A stretch of 6,507 nt of DNA from CATJXY01 sp964623925. GTDB taxonomy: Bacteria > Bacillota_I > Bacilli_A > Erysipelotrichales > Erysipelotrichaceae. Both the position numbers and the translations under genes were made by a program. Every line of letters starts with the position of its first letter. Positions within the stretch are counted from its first letter, which is position 1. This document shows, one piece after another, positions 1 through 5,777 of the stretch. The notes beneath the pieces were generated by a model that had not been told where the DNA came from, made no database searches, and saw only the letters and a program-made list of their open reading frames with translations. The stretch spans positions 1-6,507 of the forward strand of contig CAZUVT010000113.1 in assembly GCA_964623925.1 (NCBI GenBank), given 5' to 3'.

Positions 1-726
1 CGGTTCGCTTAATTTAACACCTAAATCTTTGTTTACCCAGTTTACCATTTCACCGGCTCTTTGAACATGTTCCCATGCCAAATCCGGATTCAGGTTTTCC
101 AATCCGCCGATACGAACTAAATCTTCATAAGCCAATTCGTATGTATCTTCGATATTAGCAGCAGCCTGAAGATCTGTCTTTGCTCCGGAAATATATCCGC
201 CTGCATAACGGCTGTTTCCACCTAAGATATCACTCTGTTCAAACAAAATGACATTTACACCTAAATCAGCAGCTCTTGCAGCAGCAGTAAGTCCTGTCAA
301 TCCACCACCAACAACAATGACATCAGCTTCTGTAACTGTGATTTCATTTGTAGATCCTGTTTCACCTTCTTCAAGACCTAGAGCAATGCTGGTTGCTTTC
401 ATGATCGCATTAGAAGTAATAGTAGCACCAGATGTTGCATCAACCTCCGGCTTATTTGCTTCTACGATCTTTCCTGGAACTTCTGCAATTGCATTTGTTC
501 CGATTCCTTCTGTTTCACCGTTTTCTCCGACTTCAACGCTCTTGATGTTTCCGCCTTCAACGACAACAGTAACCGGAACCTGACCATTCATACCTTGAGC
601 ACTTGCTGTGAAAGTACCATCTGTGTAAGGTCCTGCTTCAACTGTTGACTTACTTCCGCATCCTGCTGACAAAACAAGCATCATGACGACAAGTAGAGAA
701 ACCAGTTTCTTTTGAAAATTTTTCAT
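1..726 (-). CDS. Flavinylated fumarate-reductase-like lipoprotein, N-terminal part (FMN-binding + FAD-binding domains), runs off the window
   Basis: Only the first 242 codons are present; the frame stays open to position 1. The start at 724-726 is set by an AGGAGG site at 735-740. Residues 1-23 form a lipoprotein signal: basic MKNFQKK, a hydrophobic stretch, then the lipobox LSAGC with Cys23 as the lipidated residue. Residues about 33-118 are an FMN_bind domain with the motif D96-x2-SGAT (99-102); in this family the Thr (here Thr102) is covalently flavinylated by ApbE. From about residue 134 a Rossmann segment begins (VIVVGGGLTGL, 136-146, with Glu163 at the ribose-binding position), the start of a FAD_binding_2 fumarate reductase/succinate dehydrogenase flavoprotein domain. 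Family members are anchored outside the membrane and reduce fumarate, urocanate or related enoates as electron acceptors. The active-site half is missing here, so the substrate cannot be named. Confidence is high for the family and low for the substrate. Confidence 0.93.
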   Translation of the reverse strand, partial: MKNFQKKLVSLLVVMMLVLSAGCGSKSTVEAGPYTDGTFTASAQGMNGQVPVTVVVEGGNIKSVEVGENGETEGIGTNAIAEVPGKIVEANKPEVDATSGATITSNAIMKATSIALGLEEGETGSTNEITVTEADVIVVGGGLTGLTAAARAADLGVNVILFEQSDILGGNSRYAGGYISGAKTDLQAAANIEDTYELAYEDLVRIGGLENLNPDLAWEHVQRAGEMVNWVNKDLGVKLSEP

Positions 727-747
727 TTTTCTTTCCTCCTAGCGAAA

Positions 748-775
748 ATTATAACATGCACAAAAATTTTTTCAA
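748..775 (-). promoter_or_regulatory. Promoter of the lipoprotein reductase gene (extended -10)
   Basis: Read on the minus strand, there is a TTGAAA -35 box (770-775), a 16-base spacer and a perfect TATAAT -10 box (748-753). The -10 is preceded by TGT, making it an extended -10. Transcription would start near 741, giving a leader of only about 15 bases that is mostly ribosome binding site. This is the best-looking promoter in the window. Confidence 0.72.
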
Positions 776-781
776 CTAAAC

Positions 782-805
782 AAACACAAAAATGTTATTT
801 TGTTT
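782..805. repeat. Imperfect 24-base palindrome upstream of the reductase promoter
   Basis: Pairing 782 with 805 and moving inward gives 9 complementary pairs out of 12, with outer arms AAACA and TGTTT. It lies just upstream of the -35 box of the minus-strand promoter, a usual place for an activator site. The sequence is AT-rich, so chance is a real explanation, and I do not recognise the regulator. Confidence 0.25.
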
Positions 806-900
806 CAAGTGCCCCCATTCTTTTTATTAGTAATTCTTTTCCCAATACTTTGATTTTTATCCCTTAAAATCTTAATATCCTAACAATGTGTTGAATTTCT

Positions 901-929
901 TTTAATTTCTAATTGATTTCTTATATAAT
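901..929 (+). promoter_or_regulatory. Promoter of the kinase/phosphotransferase pair
   Basis: A perfect TATAAT -10 box at 924-929 lies about 26 bases before the first start codon. With a 17-base spacer the -35 would be TTTAAT (901-906), a poor match, so the promoter may be weak or activator-dependent. A TTGAAT at 891-896 is too far away to pair with this -10. The rest of the 727-954 divergent region shows no further gene or RNA structure. Confidence 0.5.
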
Positions 930-954
930 ATAGGTACAGAGAAAGGAGCTCACT

Positions 955-1524
955 ATGTTTCACTTAATCTGCATATCGGGAGATCTTGCGACAGGAAAAT
1001 CCACATTCTCAAAAATATTATCAAGTCATTTCAAGATTCCTGTTTTTAACAAAGACTCCATTAAAGAAGTCTTAGGAGATGAGATCGGATTCAATAATCG
1101 GGAAGAGAATCTGAAACTTTCTAAAGCTACGATGAGTTTAATGACATTCATATTCAAGCAGTTTTCATATACCGGCCATGATCTGATTCTTGAATCTAAT
1201 TTTCATACTCATGAACAGAAAGAATTAGCTGATCTGGCTAAAAAATCCGGTTATGATGTTTTGACCATCAGATTAAAAGGGAATGAAGACATTTTATACA
1301 AGCGATTCATGCATCGGATCCAGTTTGAAAACAGACACCCCGTTCACTGCTCAACGACATTAGATAATTATGATGAATTTTGTGCCTATATTCAGATATC
1401 TTCTCAAGAAGAATTCGAAGGAAAACAGTTGGAAATATGTGCAAATGATTTTTCTTATCAGGATGATGAAACGATCCTGATTATGATTCATGATTTTTTG
1501 GGAGGAAAACATGAAAATCAATGA
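955..1524 (+). CDS. Small P-loop kinase (AAA_33 / zeta-toxin-like NTP-binding protein)
   Basis: A 189-residue cytoplasmic protein. The start is supported by AAAGGAG at 942-948, six bases before the ATG. A hydrophobic first strand leads into a clear Walker A motif, GDLATGKS, at residues 9-16. Asp34 in NKDSIKE and the strand LILESNF (77-83) occupy the positions where this group places its substrate-side acid and second strand. A lid-like region with Arg117, Arg121 and Arg127 follows. This pattern fits the predicted-kinase group that includes AAA_33 proteins, chloramphenicol 3-O-phosphotransferase and zeta toxins; the substrate is unknown. The stop lies 14 bases inside the following APH-fold gene, so the two are almost certainly co-transcribed and translationally coupled. 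No antitoxin-like small gene precedes it, which argues against a classical zeta toxin. Confidence 0.85.
   Translation: MFHLICISGDLATGKSTFSKILSSHFKIPVFNKDSIKEVLGDEIGFNNREENLKLSKATMSLMTFIFKQFSYTGHDLILESNFHTHEQKELADLAKKSGYDVLTIRLKGNEDILYKRFMHRIQFENRHPVHCSTTLDNYDEFCAYIQISSQEEFEGKQLEICANDFSYQDDETILIMIHDFLGGKHENQ
1500..1505 (+). promoter_or_regulatory. Ribosome binding site that fixes the start of the phosphotransferase gene
   Basis: GGGAGG lies five bases before the ATG at 1511 and inside the 3' end of the upstream kinase gene. An in-frame ATG at 1490 would add seven residues but has no comparable site, so 1511 is the preferred start. Confidence 0.7.
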
Positions 1525-2386
1525 TAAAACTCTGATTGAAAAAGGATGGTCTGAAGATAAAAAATATTGCATTACGACTCAAGATAACCAAAAATTTCTC
1601 ATGAGAATTTCTTCTATCGATTTACAAGAGAGAAAAAAGAAAGAATTTGAAATCATGAAACAGATTTCCGAATTGAATATTCCGATGTGTCAACCGATTG
1701 AATTCGGCATCTCAAAAGAAGGGGTTTATTCGATTCAAAGCTGGATTGAAGGAACAGATGCAGAAAATATCATTCCTTCTCTTCCTTTACAAGAACAGTA
1801 TTCTTATGGTTTTGAAGCAGGAAAGATCTTAAAAAAGATCCATCAGATTCCATCGCCATCCGATACAGAGGATTGGAGTCATTTTTTCAATCGCAAATTG
1901 GATCGTAAACTCAACATGTATGAAGAATGTACAATTAAATATAAAAAAGGACAAATCTTCATTGATTGCATCCAATCCCATCGGCACCTTCTCAAATCTC
2001 GTCCCTCTACTCTTCAGCACGGCGATTATCATATCGGAAATATGATGATTGATTCCAACAAAAAATTGACAATCATCGATTTCAATCGTTTCGATTACGG
2101 AGATCCCTGGGAAGAATTCAATCGTATTGTCTGGTGTGCTCAAAAAGCTCCGTTCTTTGCGAAAGGCATAATCGACGGATATTTTAACAAGGATGTCCCA
2201 ATGGAATTCTGGCAGCTTCTGACACTCTATATCAGCAGCAATACACTTGGATCACTTCCTTGGGCAATCCCTTTTGGGGAAAAACAAATCGAGATCATGA
2301 TGAATCAAACAGAAGAAATTCTTGAATGGTTCGATGACTTAAAAGATCCGATTCCAAATTGGTACAAACAGGAAACCCCAATCTAA
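1511..2386 (+). CDS. APH-family phosphotransferase (aminoglycoside-phosphotransferase/choline-kinase fold)
   Basis: A 291-residue cytoplasmic kinase-like protein. The N-lobe has the nucleotide-binding strand FLMRIS (Arg32 where kinases have the VAIK Lys) and a helix with Glu45/Glu47. The C-lobe has a Brenner-type catalytic loop HGDYHIGN (170-177) with Asp172 as the predicted base and Asn177 as a metal ligand. It is followed by the DFG-equivalent IIDF with Asp190 and the FDYGDPWEEF segment (194-203) typical of this subfamily. Catalytic residues are intact and the length is normal for APH proteins (about 260-300). Many relatives are annotated as aminoglycoside phosphotransferases without shown resistance, so I would not call this a resistance gene; small-molecule kinase is safer. 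It overlaps the upstream P-loop kinase gene by 14 bases, suggesting a linked pathway. Confidence 0.88.
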   Translation: MKINDKTLIEKGWSEDKKYCITTQDNQKFLMRISSIDLQERKKKEFEIMKQISELNIPMCQPIEFGISKEGVYSIQSWIEGTDAENIIPSLPLQEQYSYGFEAGKILKKIHQIPSPSDTEDWSHFFNRKLDRKLNMYEECTIKYKKGQIFIDCIQSHRHLLKSRPSTLQHGDYHIGNMMIDSNKKLTIIDFNRFDYGDPWEEFNRIVWCAQKAPFFAKGIIDGYFNKDVPMEFWQLLTLYISSNTLGSLPWAIPFGEKQIEIMMNQTEEILEWFDDLKDPIPNWYKQETPI

Positions 2387-2958
2387 TCAAGATATAATCT
2401 CATTTTTTGATAATAGTTAAAAACTTTTTCATCTACATCGTTAAAATCTTCAGAAAATGAGTTATAACTTCCTATTGGATTTAATGCCATATTTGTTAAT
2501 TGTAAATAAGCTTCAAAATAATCTTGCAAATAAAGGTATGCTTCTTCATATTCAGATGGCGGATTTCGCAGCTGCTTCATTAAATCAATAACTTCATCTT
2601 GATTTTTTTTAATCTTATGTAACTGATCTAAGAAAGAAGAATCATCAAACAAACTATTCATGGCATCATTAAAATCATTGTAAAATCTTCCTTCAGAATC
2701 TTTTGTATATTTATCTGTTTTAGGATCATCATTTTTATAAATAGAATTATACCAGACAGAGCGGATCAGATCACAGTAGATTTCGGCCTCTGCCGATCCA
2801 TTTATCATTTTGTATGTAATTTCACTCAGATTTTCAGAATAATCTTGTCTTATTTTATTCTCTTTCATCTTCTGAAATGTCACAAACAACATGCCACAAC
2901 AAAATAGACAGATTATGAAAAGAAGAAATGGTTTCTTTTTGTGTTTGATTTCAGTCAT
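2383..2958 (-). CDS. Small membrane-anchored helical protein, unknown function
   Basis: A 191-residue protein whose family I cannot name. The start at 2956-2958 has a consensus AGGAGG at 2964-2969, five bases away. A basic N-terminus (KHKKK) precedes one hydrophobic segment at about residues 10-28. Cys20-Cys21 are in it, but the residues before them do not make a lipobox, so an uncleaved signal anchor is likelier than a lipoprotein. The remaining roughly 160 residues are acidic, rich in Tyr, Asp and Glu, and look mainly alpha-helical; by topology they would be outside the cell. Visible patches include VWYNSIY (68-74), RFYNDFNDAM (91-100), QLRNPPSEYEEAY (129-141) and NPIGSYNSFSEDFN (160-173). 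It is transcribed in the same direction as the upstream TIR gene but separated from it by a terminator and its own promoter. Its stop codon overlaps that of the convergent phosphotransferase gene. Confidence 0.82.
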   Translation of the reverse strand: MTEIKHKKKPFLLFIICLFCCGMLFVTFQKMKENKIRQDYSENLSEITYKMINGSAEAEIYCDLIRSVWYNSIYKNDDPKTDKYTKDSEGRFYNDFNDAMNSLFDDSSFLDQLHKIKKNQDEVIDLMKQLRNPPSEYEEAYLYLQDYFEAYLQLTNMALNPIGSYNSFSEDFNDVDEKVFNYYQKMRLYLD

Positions 2959-2974
2959 ATAATCCTCCTAAAAG

Positions 2975-2992
2975 TTTTAATTATTTTAATTA
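2975..2992. repeat. Tandem 9-base direct repeat in the promoter region of the small membrane protein gene
   Basis: TTTTAATTA occurs twice in perfect tandem (2975-2983 and 2984-2992), overlapping the -10 box and transcription start of the minus-strand gene. It could be an operator or simply AT-rich sequence; no regulator is identified. Confidence 0.35.
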
Positions 2993-3018
2993 TATGACTT
3001 CTAAGAATTTTACCTCAA
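2989..3018 (-). promoter_or_regulatory. Promoter of the small membrane protein gene
   Basis: Read on the minus strand: TTGAGG -35 (3013-3018), an 18-base spacer, and a perfect TATAAT -10 (2989-2994). The predicted start near 2982 gives a leader of about 24 bases containing the AGGAGG site. This gene therefore probably has its own promoter downstream of the TIR gene terminator. Confidence 0.6.
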
Positions 3019-3071
3019 CAGAAAACAATTCATTTATTCAATCTGTGCTTAGTAAACTTTTTTGTACATTC

Positions 3072-3094
3072 AAAAAGGAGGTTTTTTCCTCCTT
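3072..3094 (-). terminator. Rho-independent terminator after the TIR gene
   Basis: The arms AAGGAGG (3075-3081) and CCTCCTT (3088-3094) form a 7-base stem with a 6-base homopolymer loop. On the minus strand the stem runs into a run of five T (3076-3072, two of them in the stem), about 30 bases past the TIR gene stop. On the plus strand the stem is followed by TTCTTTTC, so weak bidirectional action is possible, but no plus-strand gene ends here. Confidence 0.75.
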
Positions 3095-3126
3095 CTTTTC
3101 ATATCTTCATTTCACCTTGTCTGAAA

Positions 3127-5721
3127 TCAAGGATTCAGATCCAACCACATGGCAGGACGAACGGTAATTTTTTCGTTATCAACTATAAATGATTTAAAAT
3201 CATCAGAATTATTTGTCCCAACCGTTGACGAATAACCAGACTTACCAGGTTCTCTCAACCACCAGTGGCAGTTTCCTTCTTCATCTTTAAGTACACCTTT
3301 TCCATAACAATAAACAGTTCCCTGACATTTCATATCTTCATAGGAATTAAAATATTTTTTTGCTTCCGGAATACTTAATATAAAAATTCTATCTTTGACC
3401 TTTTCAAAAGTCGTCTCCTCTAAAATCATGGTTTGTTCTACAAAATCAAATGTTTCATCAATAAAACTCTTATTTAGCCAACTTCTAAGAGAACTCTCTT
3501 CCCATGTAATTCTTTTATAGTTAACATGAAAATAATGAGTATCAAGCGCAAATTTACTGATGACTAAGATCCGGTCATCTTCTTTATCCAATACGATCCA
3601 TTCAATTTCTTCTTTACCATTGAAATGATCATTATCCTGTTCATAAGTCCCGAATGTAATGATATCTCCAATTGCGGCATTTCTGAAGCTCTCAATTTTA
3701 TTAAGTTTATATTGTTTTGCAGCTTCTAATTCTTTAGCTAATTCATTATTCTCTTGATAATTCTTGTTTCTCTTTGACTTTAGATATTCACGATAGATCG
3801 ACCAGGCTTTTTCTTCACTGTCTCTGTATCCGCTTAGTGCTAAAAACTGATCAAATGCTTCTTGATAATTTCCATTCTGTAATTGTCGATCAGCTTGATC
3901 ATATTTTTTCTGATTAATCAAATCATTTATCTCTTTTATTTTTTCTTTACTATTGCTATTCCTGTCTAATTCGACTAGTATTTCACGAGCTTCTATATAA
4001 CGCCCTTCAGCCATGAGAGACATTGCTTTATTATATTTACTTGTTGGGATAATGACTTTAATGATTAATGTACTTATGAACCAAATCATAAAAATTATCC
4101 CTAAACCAATATAGAATTTATTCTCTCTTGACTTTCTGATTTCTTCTGCTTCTTTTCTCTGCTTTATTTCTTCCTCTTTGAGCTTGTCTATTATTTTCTG
4201 ACAAGTTTTTATCTTCTCATCTGTATCTTTCCATCCTGGTATCTTCTCAAATTCTTTGATTGCTTTTTCATAATTGGAAACTGCTTTTCCTTTCATATCT
4301 GATACTGCATTCTCATAGATCAGATCTTTCCTGATGTTCTCCGCCTTCTCACGACATTCCTTAGCCAAGATTCCCGCATCTTTATACCTTGAGATCTTAT
4401 CCAGTTCTTTTGCCGCTTCTTTATATTCATCTTCTGTCTTCGCCGATGTCATCAAAGCGGTTGTGGCAACATATTTCTTCTCTAATCTTTCCTGCTCATT
4501 TCTTTCCTGAATATAGGCAGCAATTCCCTTCATCTTCTGTGCGGATTCATCATCTGCAAAGCGGATGTATTTCTGATAATTTCTGCTCGTTTCGATATCA
4601 GCGTGACTTTCTTTCAGGTCTTCTTCCTTCTTGACATGAATTTCTGCCATCAGCTTACCTAAATAAGCTCTCGCATTCTCAGGCTCTCTGTCCAATACTC
4701 TCTCACAATACTCATTCGCACTTCGCCATTCCCCATCTTCCAAAAATATAAACGCTCTTCTTAATAAAGGTCCTGTCTCTACTTGTGAGTCGATCACGAC
4801 TGTTTCCTTTACAACTTGCTGTGTCGACTCTGCATCCATCATCTTCTTGATCCCTCGGATCAGATCCTGCATGAAGCCCAACTTTGACATATCCTGCGCC
4901 TGTAAATGTGAAAATTCCTCCGGTAATTCATATGGATCCATATCCCGATAGGCCGGGATCAAGACCTTCTCTTCCCCCTCTTCGATCAGACTCAGATATC
5001 GACTCCACTCATTCTTCACCCATACTGAATTCAAATACTCGGCCTTCGTCCCAATCACCACCATCACCTTGGCACTATGCAACGCAGCAAAGATATACGG
5101 CTCATATGCTCTCCCGATCTTCTCTTCCAAGCTGATCCTTGAAAAGAAGACTTTGAACCCTTCTTCTCTTAATTCATGATACAACTCTGTCGCCAACACC
5201 GAATCCGGTGTCCTTTTTCCTTCTTCATCACTCTCTTTATAACAGATGAACACATCAAACGGTTCTTCTTGATTGGAGATCTCCAAGATCCCTTTCTGGA
5301 TCTGTTCGATCTCTTTCGCTTCGGCTTCATACAGCTCTTTCTGCTTCTCATCTGCATACTGGATCGCATGTTGATAGTCTTCATCCCTGTAGATCGTTCC
5401 ATATTGACTTCGATGGATCGTTGGGATCCTTTTATGACTTTCCGGATCTTCCACATAATCGATCCCATACCGACATAAGACAAGACACCAGTAGATCTCT
5501 GCATCTTTTTTATCTTCACTTAATGCCTGTTCATACAGCATCATCGCTTTCTTGAAATCATGATTCAATCGGAAGTGATTGGCTCGATCGATCAGATTCT
5601 TTTTTTTATCATTACTTAGACGTGGCAGGGTCTGTTTGGTTCCACAGCTATCACATACACCTACTGTTGATCCTTCTTCAAATTCGATCGTTCCGCCACA
5701 CATCTTACATTTAAAATTCAT
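3127..5721 (-). CDS. Zinc ribbon-TPR-TIR-transmembrane-DUF6273 protein, putative membrane-spanning TIR NADase/sensor
   Basis: An 864-residue protein; AGGAGG at 5728-5733 lies six bases before the start. Order of parts: a zinc ribbon with Cys5, Cys8, Cys23 and Cys26; a TPR-like helical stretch (about 40-150); a TIR domain (about 153-295) with box 1 FDVFICYKESD, the loop FSRISLEEKIG (193-203), and AYEPYIFAAL (205-214). WVKNE (234-238) matches the W-x3-E arrangement of NADase TIRs such as SARM1 (WVHKE), so Glu238 is the predicted catalytic residue. Next come degenerate TPR-like repeats marked by YKDA, WKDT and YRDS (447, 497, 632), a charged coiled-coil-like segment (about 505-535), one membrane helix (536-558), and a C-terminal DUF6273 domain (about 684-862) with EWIVLD, SSLRSWLN, WWLREPG and VRPAMWL. 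The basic run before the helix predicts TIR inside and DUF6273 outside. The zinc ribbon-TPR-TIR front half closely resembles a family I recall as widespread in gut Bacillota; its function is not established. A role in defence or signalling is inferred from the TIR domain only. Confidence 0.93.
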   Translation of the reverse strand: MNFKCKMCGGTIEFEEGSTVGVCDSCGTKQTLPRLSNDKKKNLIDRANHFRLNHDFKKAMMLYEQALSEDKKDAEIYWCLVLCRYGIDYVEDPESHKRIPTIHRSQYGTIYRDEDYQHAIQYADEKQKELYEAEAKEIEQIQKGILEISNQEEPFDVFICYKESDEEGKRTPDSVLATELYHELREEGFKVFFSRISLEEKIGRAYEPYIFAALHSAKVMVVIGTKAEYLNSVWVKNEWSRYLSLIEEGEEKVLIPAYRDMDPYELPEEFSHLQAQDMSKLGFMQDLIRGIKKMMDAESTQQVVKETVVIDSQVETGPLLRRAFIFLEDGEWRSANEYCERVLDREPENARAYLGKLMAEIHVKKEEDLKESHADIETSRNYQKYIRFADDESAQKMKGIAAYIQERNEQERLEKKYVATTALMTSAKTEDEYKEAAKELDKISRYKDAGILAKECREKAENIRKDLIYENAVSDMKGKAVSNYEKAIKEFEKIPGWKDTDEKIKTCQKIIDKLKEEEIKQRKEAEEIRKSRENKFYIGLGIIFMIWFISTLIIKVIIPTSKYNKAMSLMAEGRYIEAREILVELDRNSNSKEKIKEINDLINQKKYDQADRQLQNGNYQEAFDQFLALSGYRDSEEKAWSIYREYLKSKRNKNYQENNELAKELEAAKQYKLNKIESFRNAAIGDIITFGTYEQDNDHFNGKEEIEWIVLDKEDDRILVISKFALDTHYFHVNYKRITWEESSLRSWLNKSFIDETFDFVEQTMILEETTFEKVKDRIFILSIPEAKKYFNSYEDMKCQGTVYCYGKGVLKDEEGNCHWWLREPGKSGYSSTVGTNNSDDFKSFIVDNEKITVRPAMWLDLNP

Positions 5722-5742
5722 CTGGATCCTCCTTTCACTTCC

Positions 5743-5762
5743 GATTAATCATTATATATAAT
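5743..5762. repeat. Two adjacent perfect palindromes in the TIR gene promoter region
   Basis: GATTAATC (5743-5750) and ATTATATATAAT (5751-5762) are both perfect palindromes and abut each other between cutC and the TIR gene. The second contains TATAAT on each strand. Together they cover the predicted -10 and transcription start of the TIR gene, so they could be an operator; no regulator gene is present in the window. Confidence 0.4.
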
Positions 5763-5777
5763 AGATTTTAGTCACAA
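5751..5777 (-). promoter_or_regulatory. Possible promoter of the TIR gene
   Basis: A perfect TATAAT (5751-5756 read on the minus strand) lies 29 bases upstream of the start codon. The -35 is poor: TTGTGA (5772-5777) with a short 15-base spacer, inside the last codons of cutC. The TIR gene may therefore be weakly or conditionally expressed from here, or be read through from cutC, since no terminator lies in the 46-base gap. Confidence 0.4.

Noticed and set aside
248..583. Plus-strand open frame of 111 codons
   Set aside because: It is antisense to the FMN-binding lipoprotein gene, is low in complexity (Ser/Pro/Thr/Val-rich) and lacks a ribosome binding site; it is a shadow of the real gene.
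1490..1510. Longer start for the APH-family gene
   Set aside because: The ATG at 1490 has no Shine-Dalgarno match, while GGGAGG sits at the right distance from the ATG at 1511.
955..1524. Zeta-type toxin of a toxin-antitoxin pair
   Set aside because: The P-loop kinase core fits, but there is no epsilon-like antitoxin gene next to it; its partner is an overlapping kinase gene instead.
1829..2143. Minus-strand open frame of 104 codons
   Set aside because: It is antisense to the APH-fold gene over its catalytic motifs, with no start signal of its own.
1511..2386. Calling the phosphotransferase an aminoglycoside resistance gene
   Set aside because: Only the general APH fold and catalytic motifs are visible; many chromosomal members of this fold act on other small molecules, and no resistance or mobile context is present.
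3076..3081. Plus-strand AGGAGG that looks like a ribosome binding site
   Set aside because: It is one arm of the terminator hairpin and no start codon follows within a usable distance.
5169..5519. Minus-strand 116-codon frame inside the TIR gene, and antisense frames at 4389-4634, 4884-5135, 5176-5478 and 5579-5761
   Set aside because: All overlap the well-supported zinc ribbon-TIR reading frame. The predicted proteins are compositionally odd (Lys/Arg/Met/Ser or Ser/Pro rich), and the higher GC of this half explains why they stay open.
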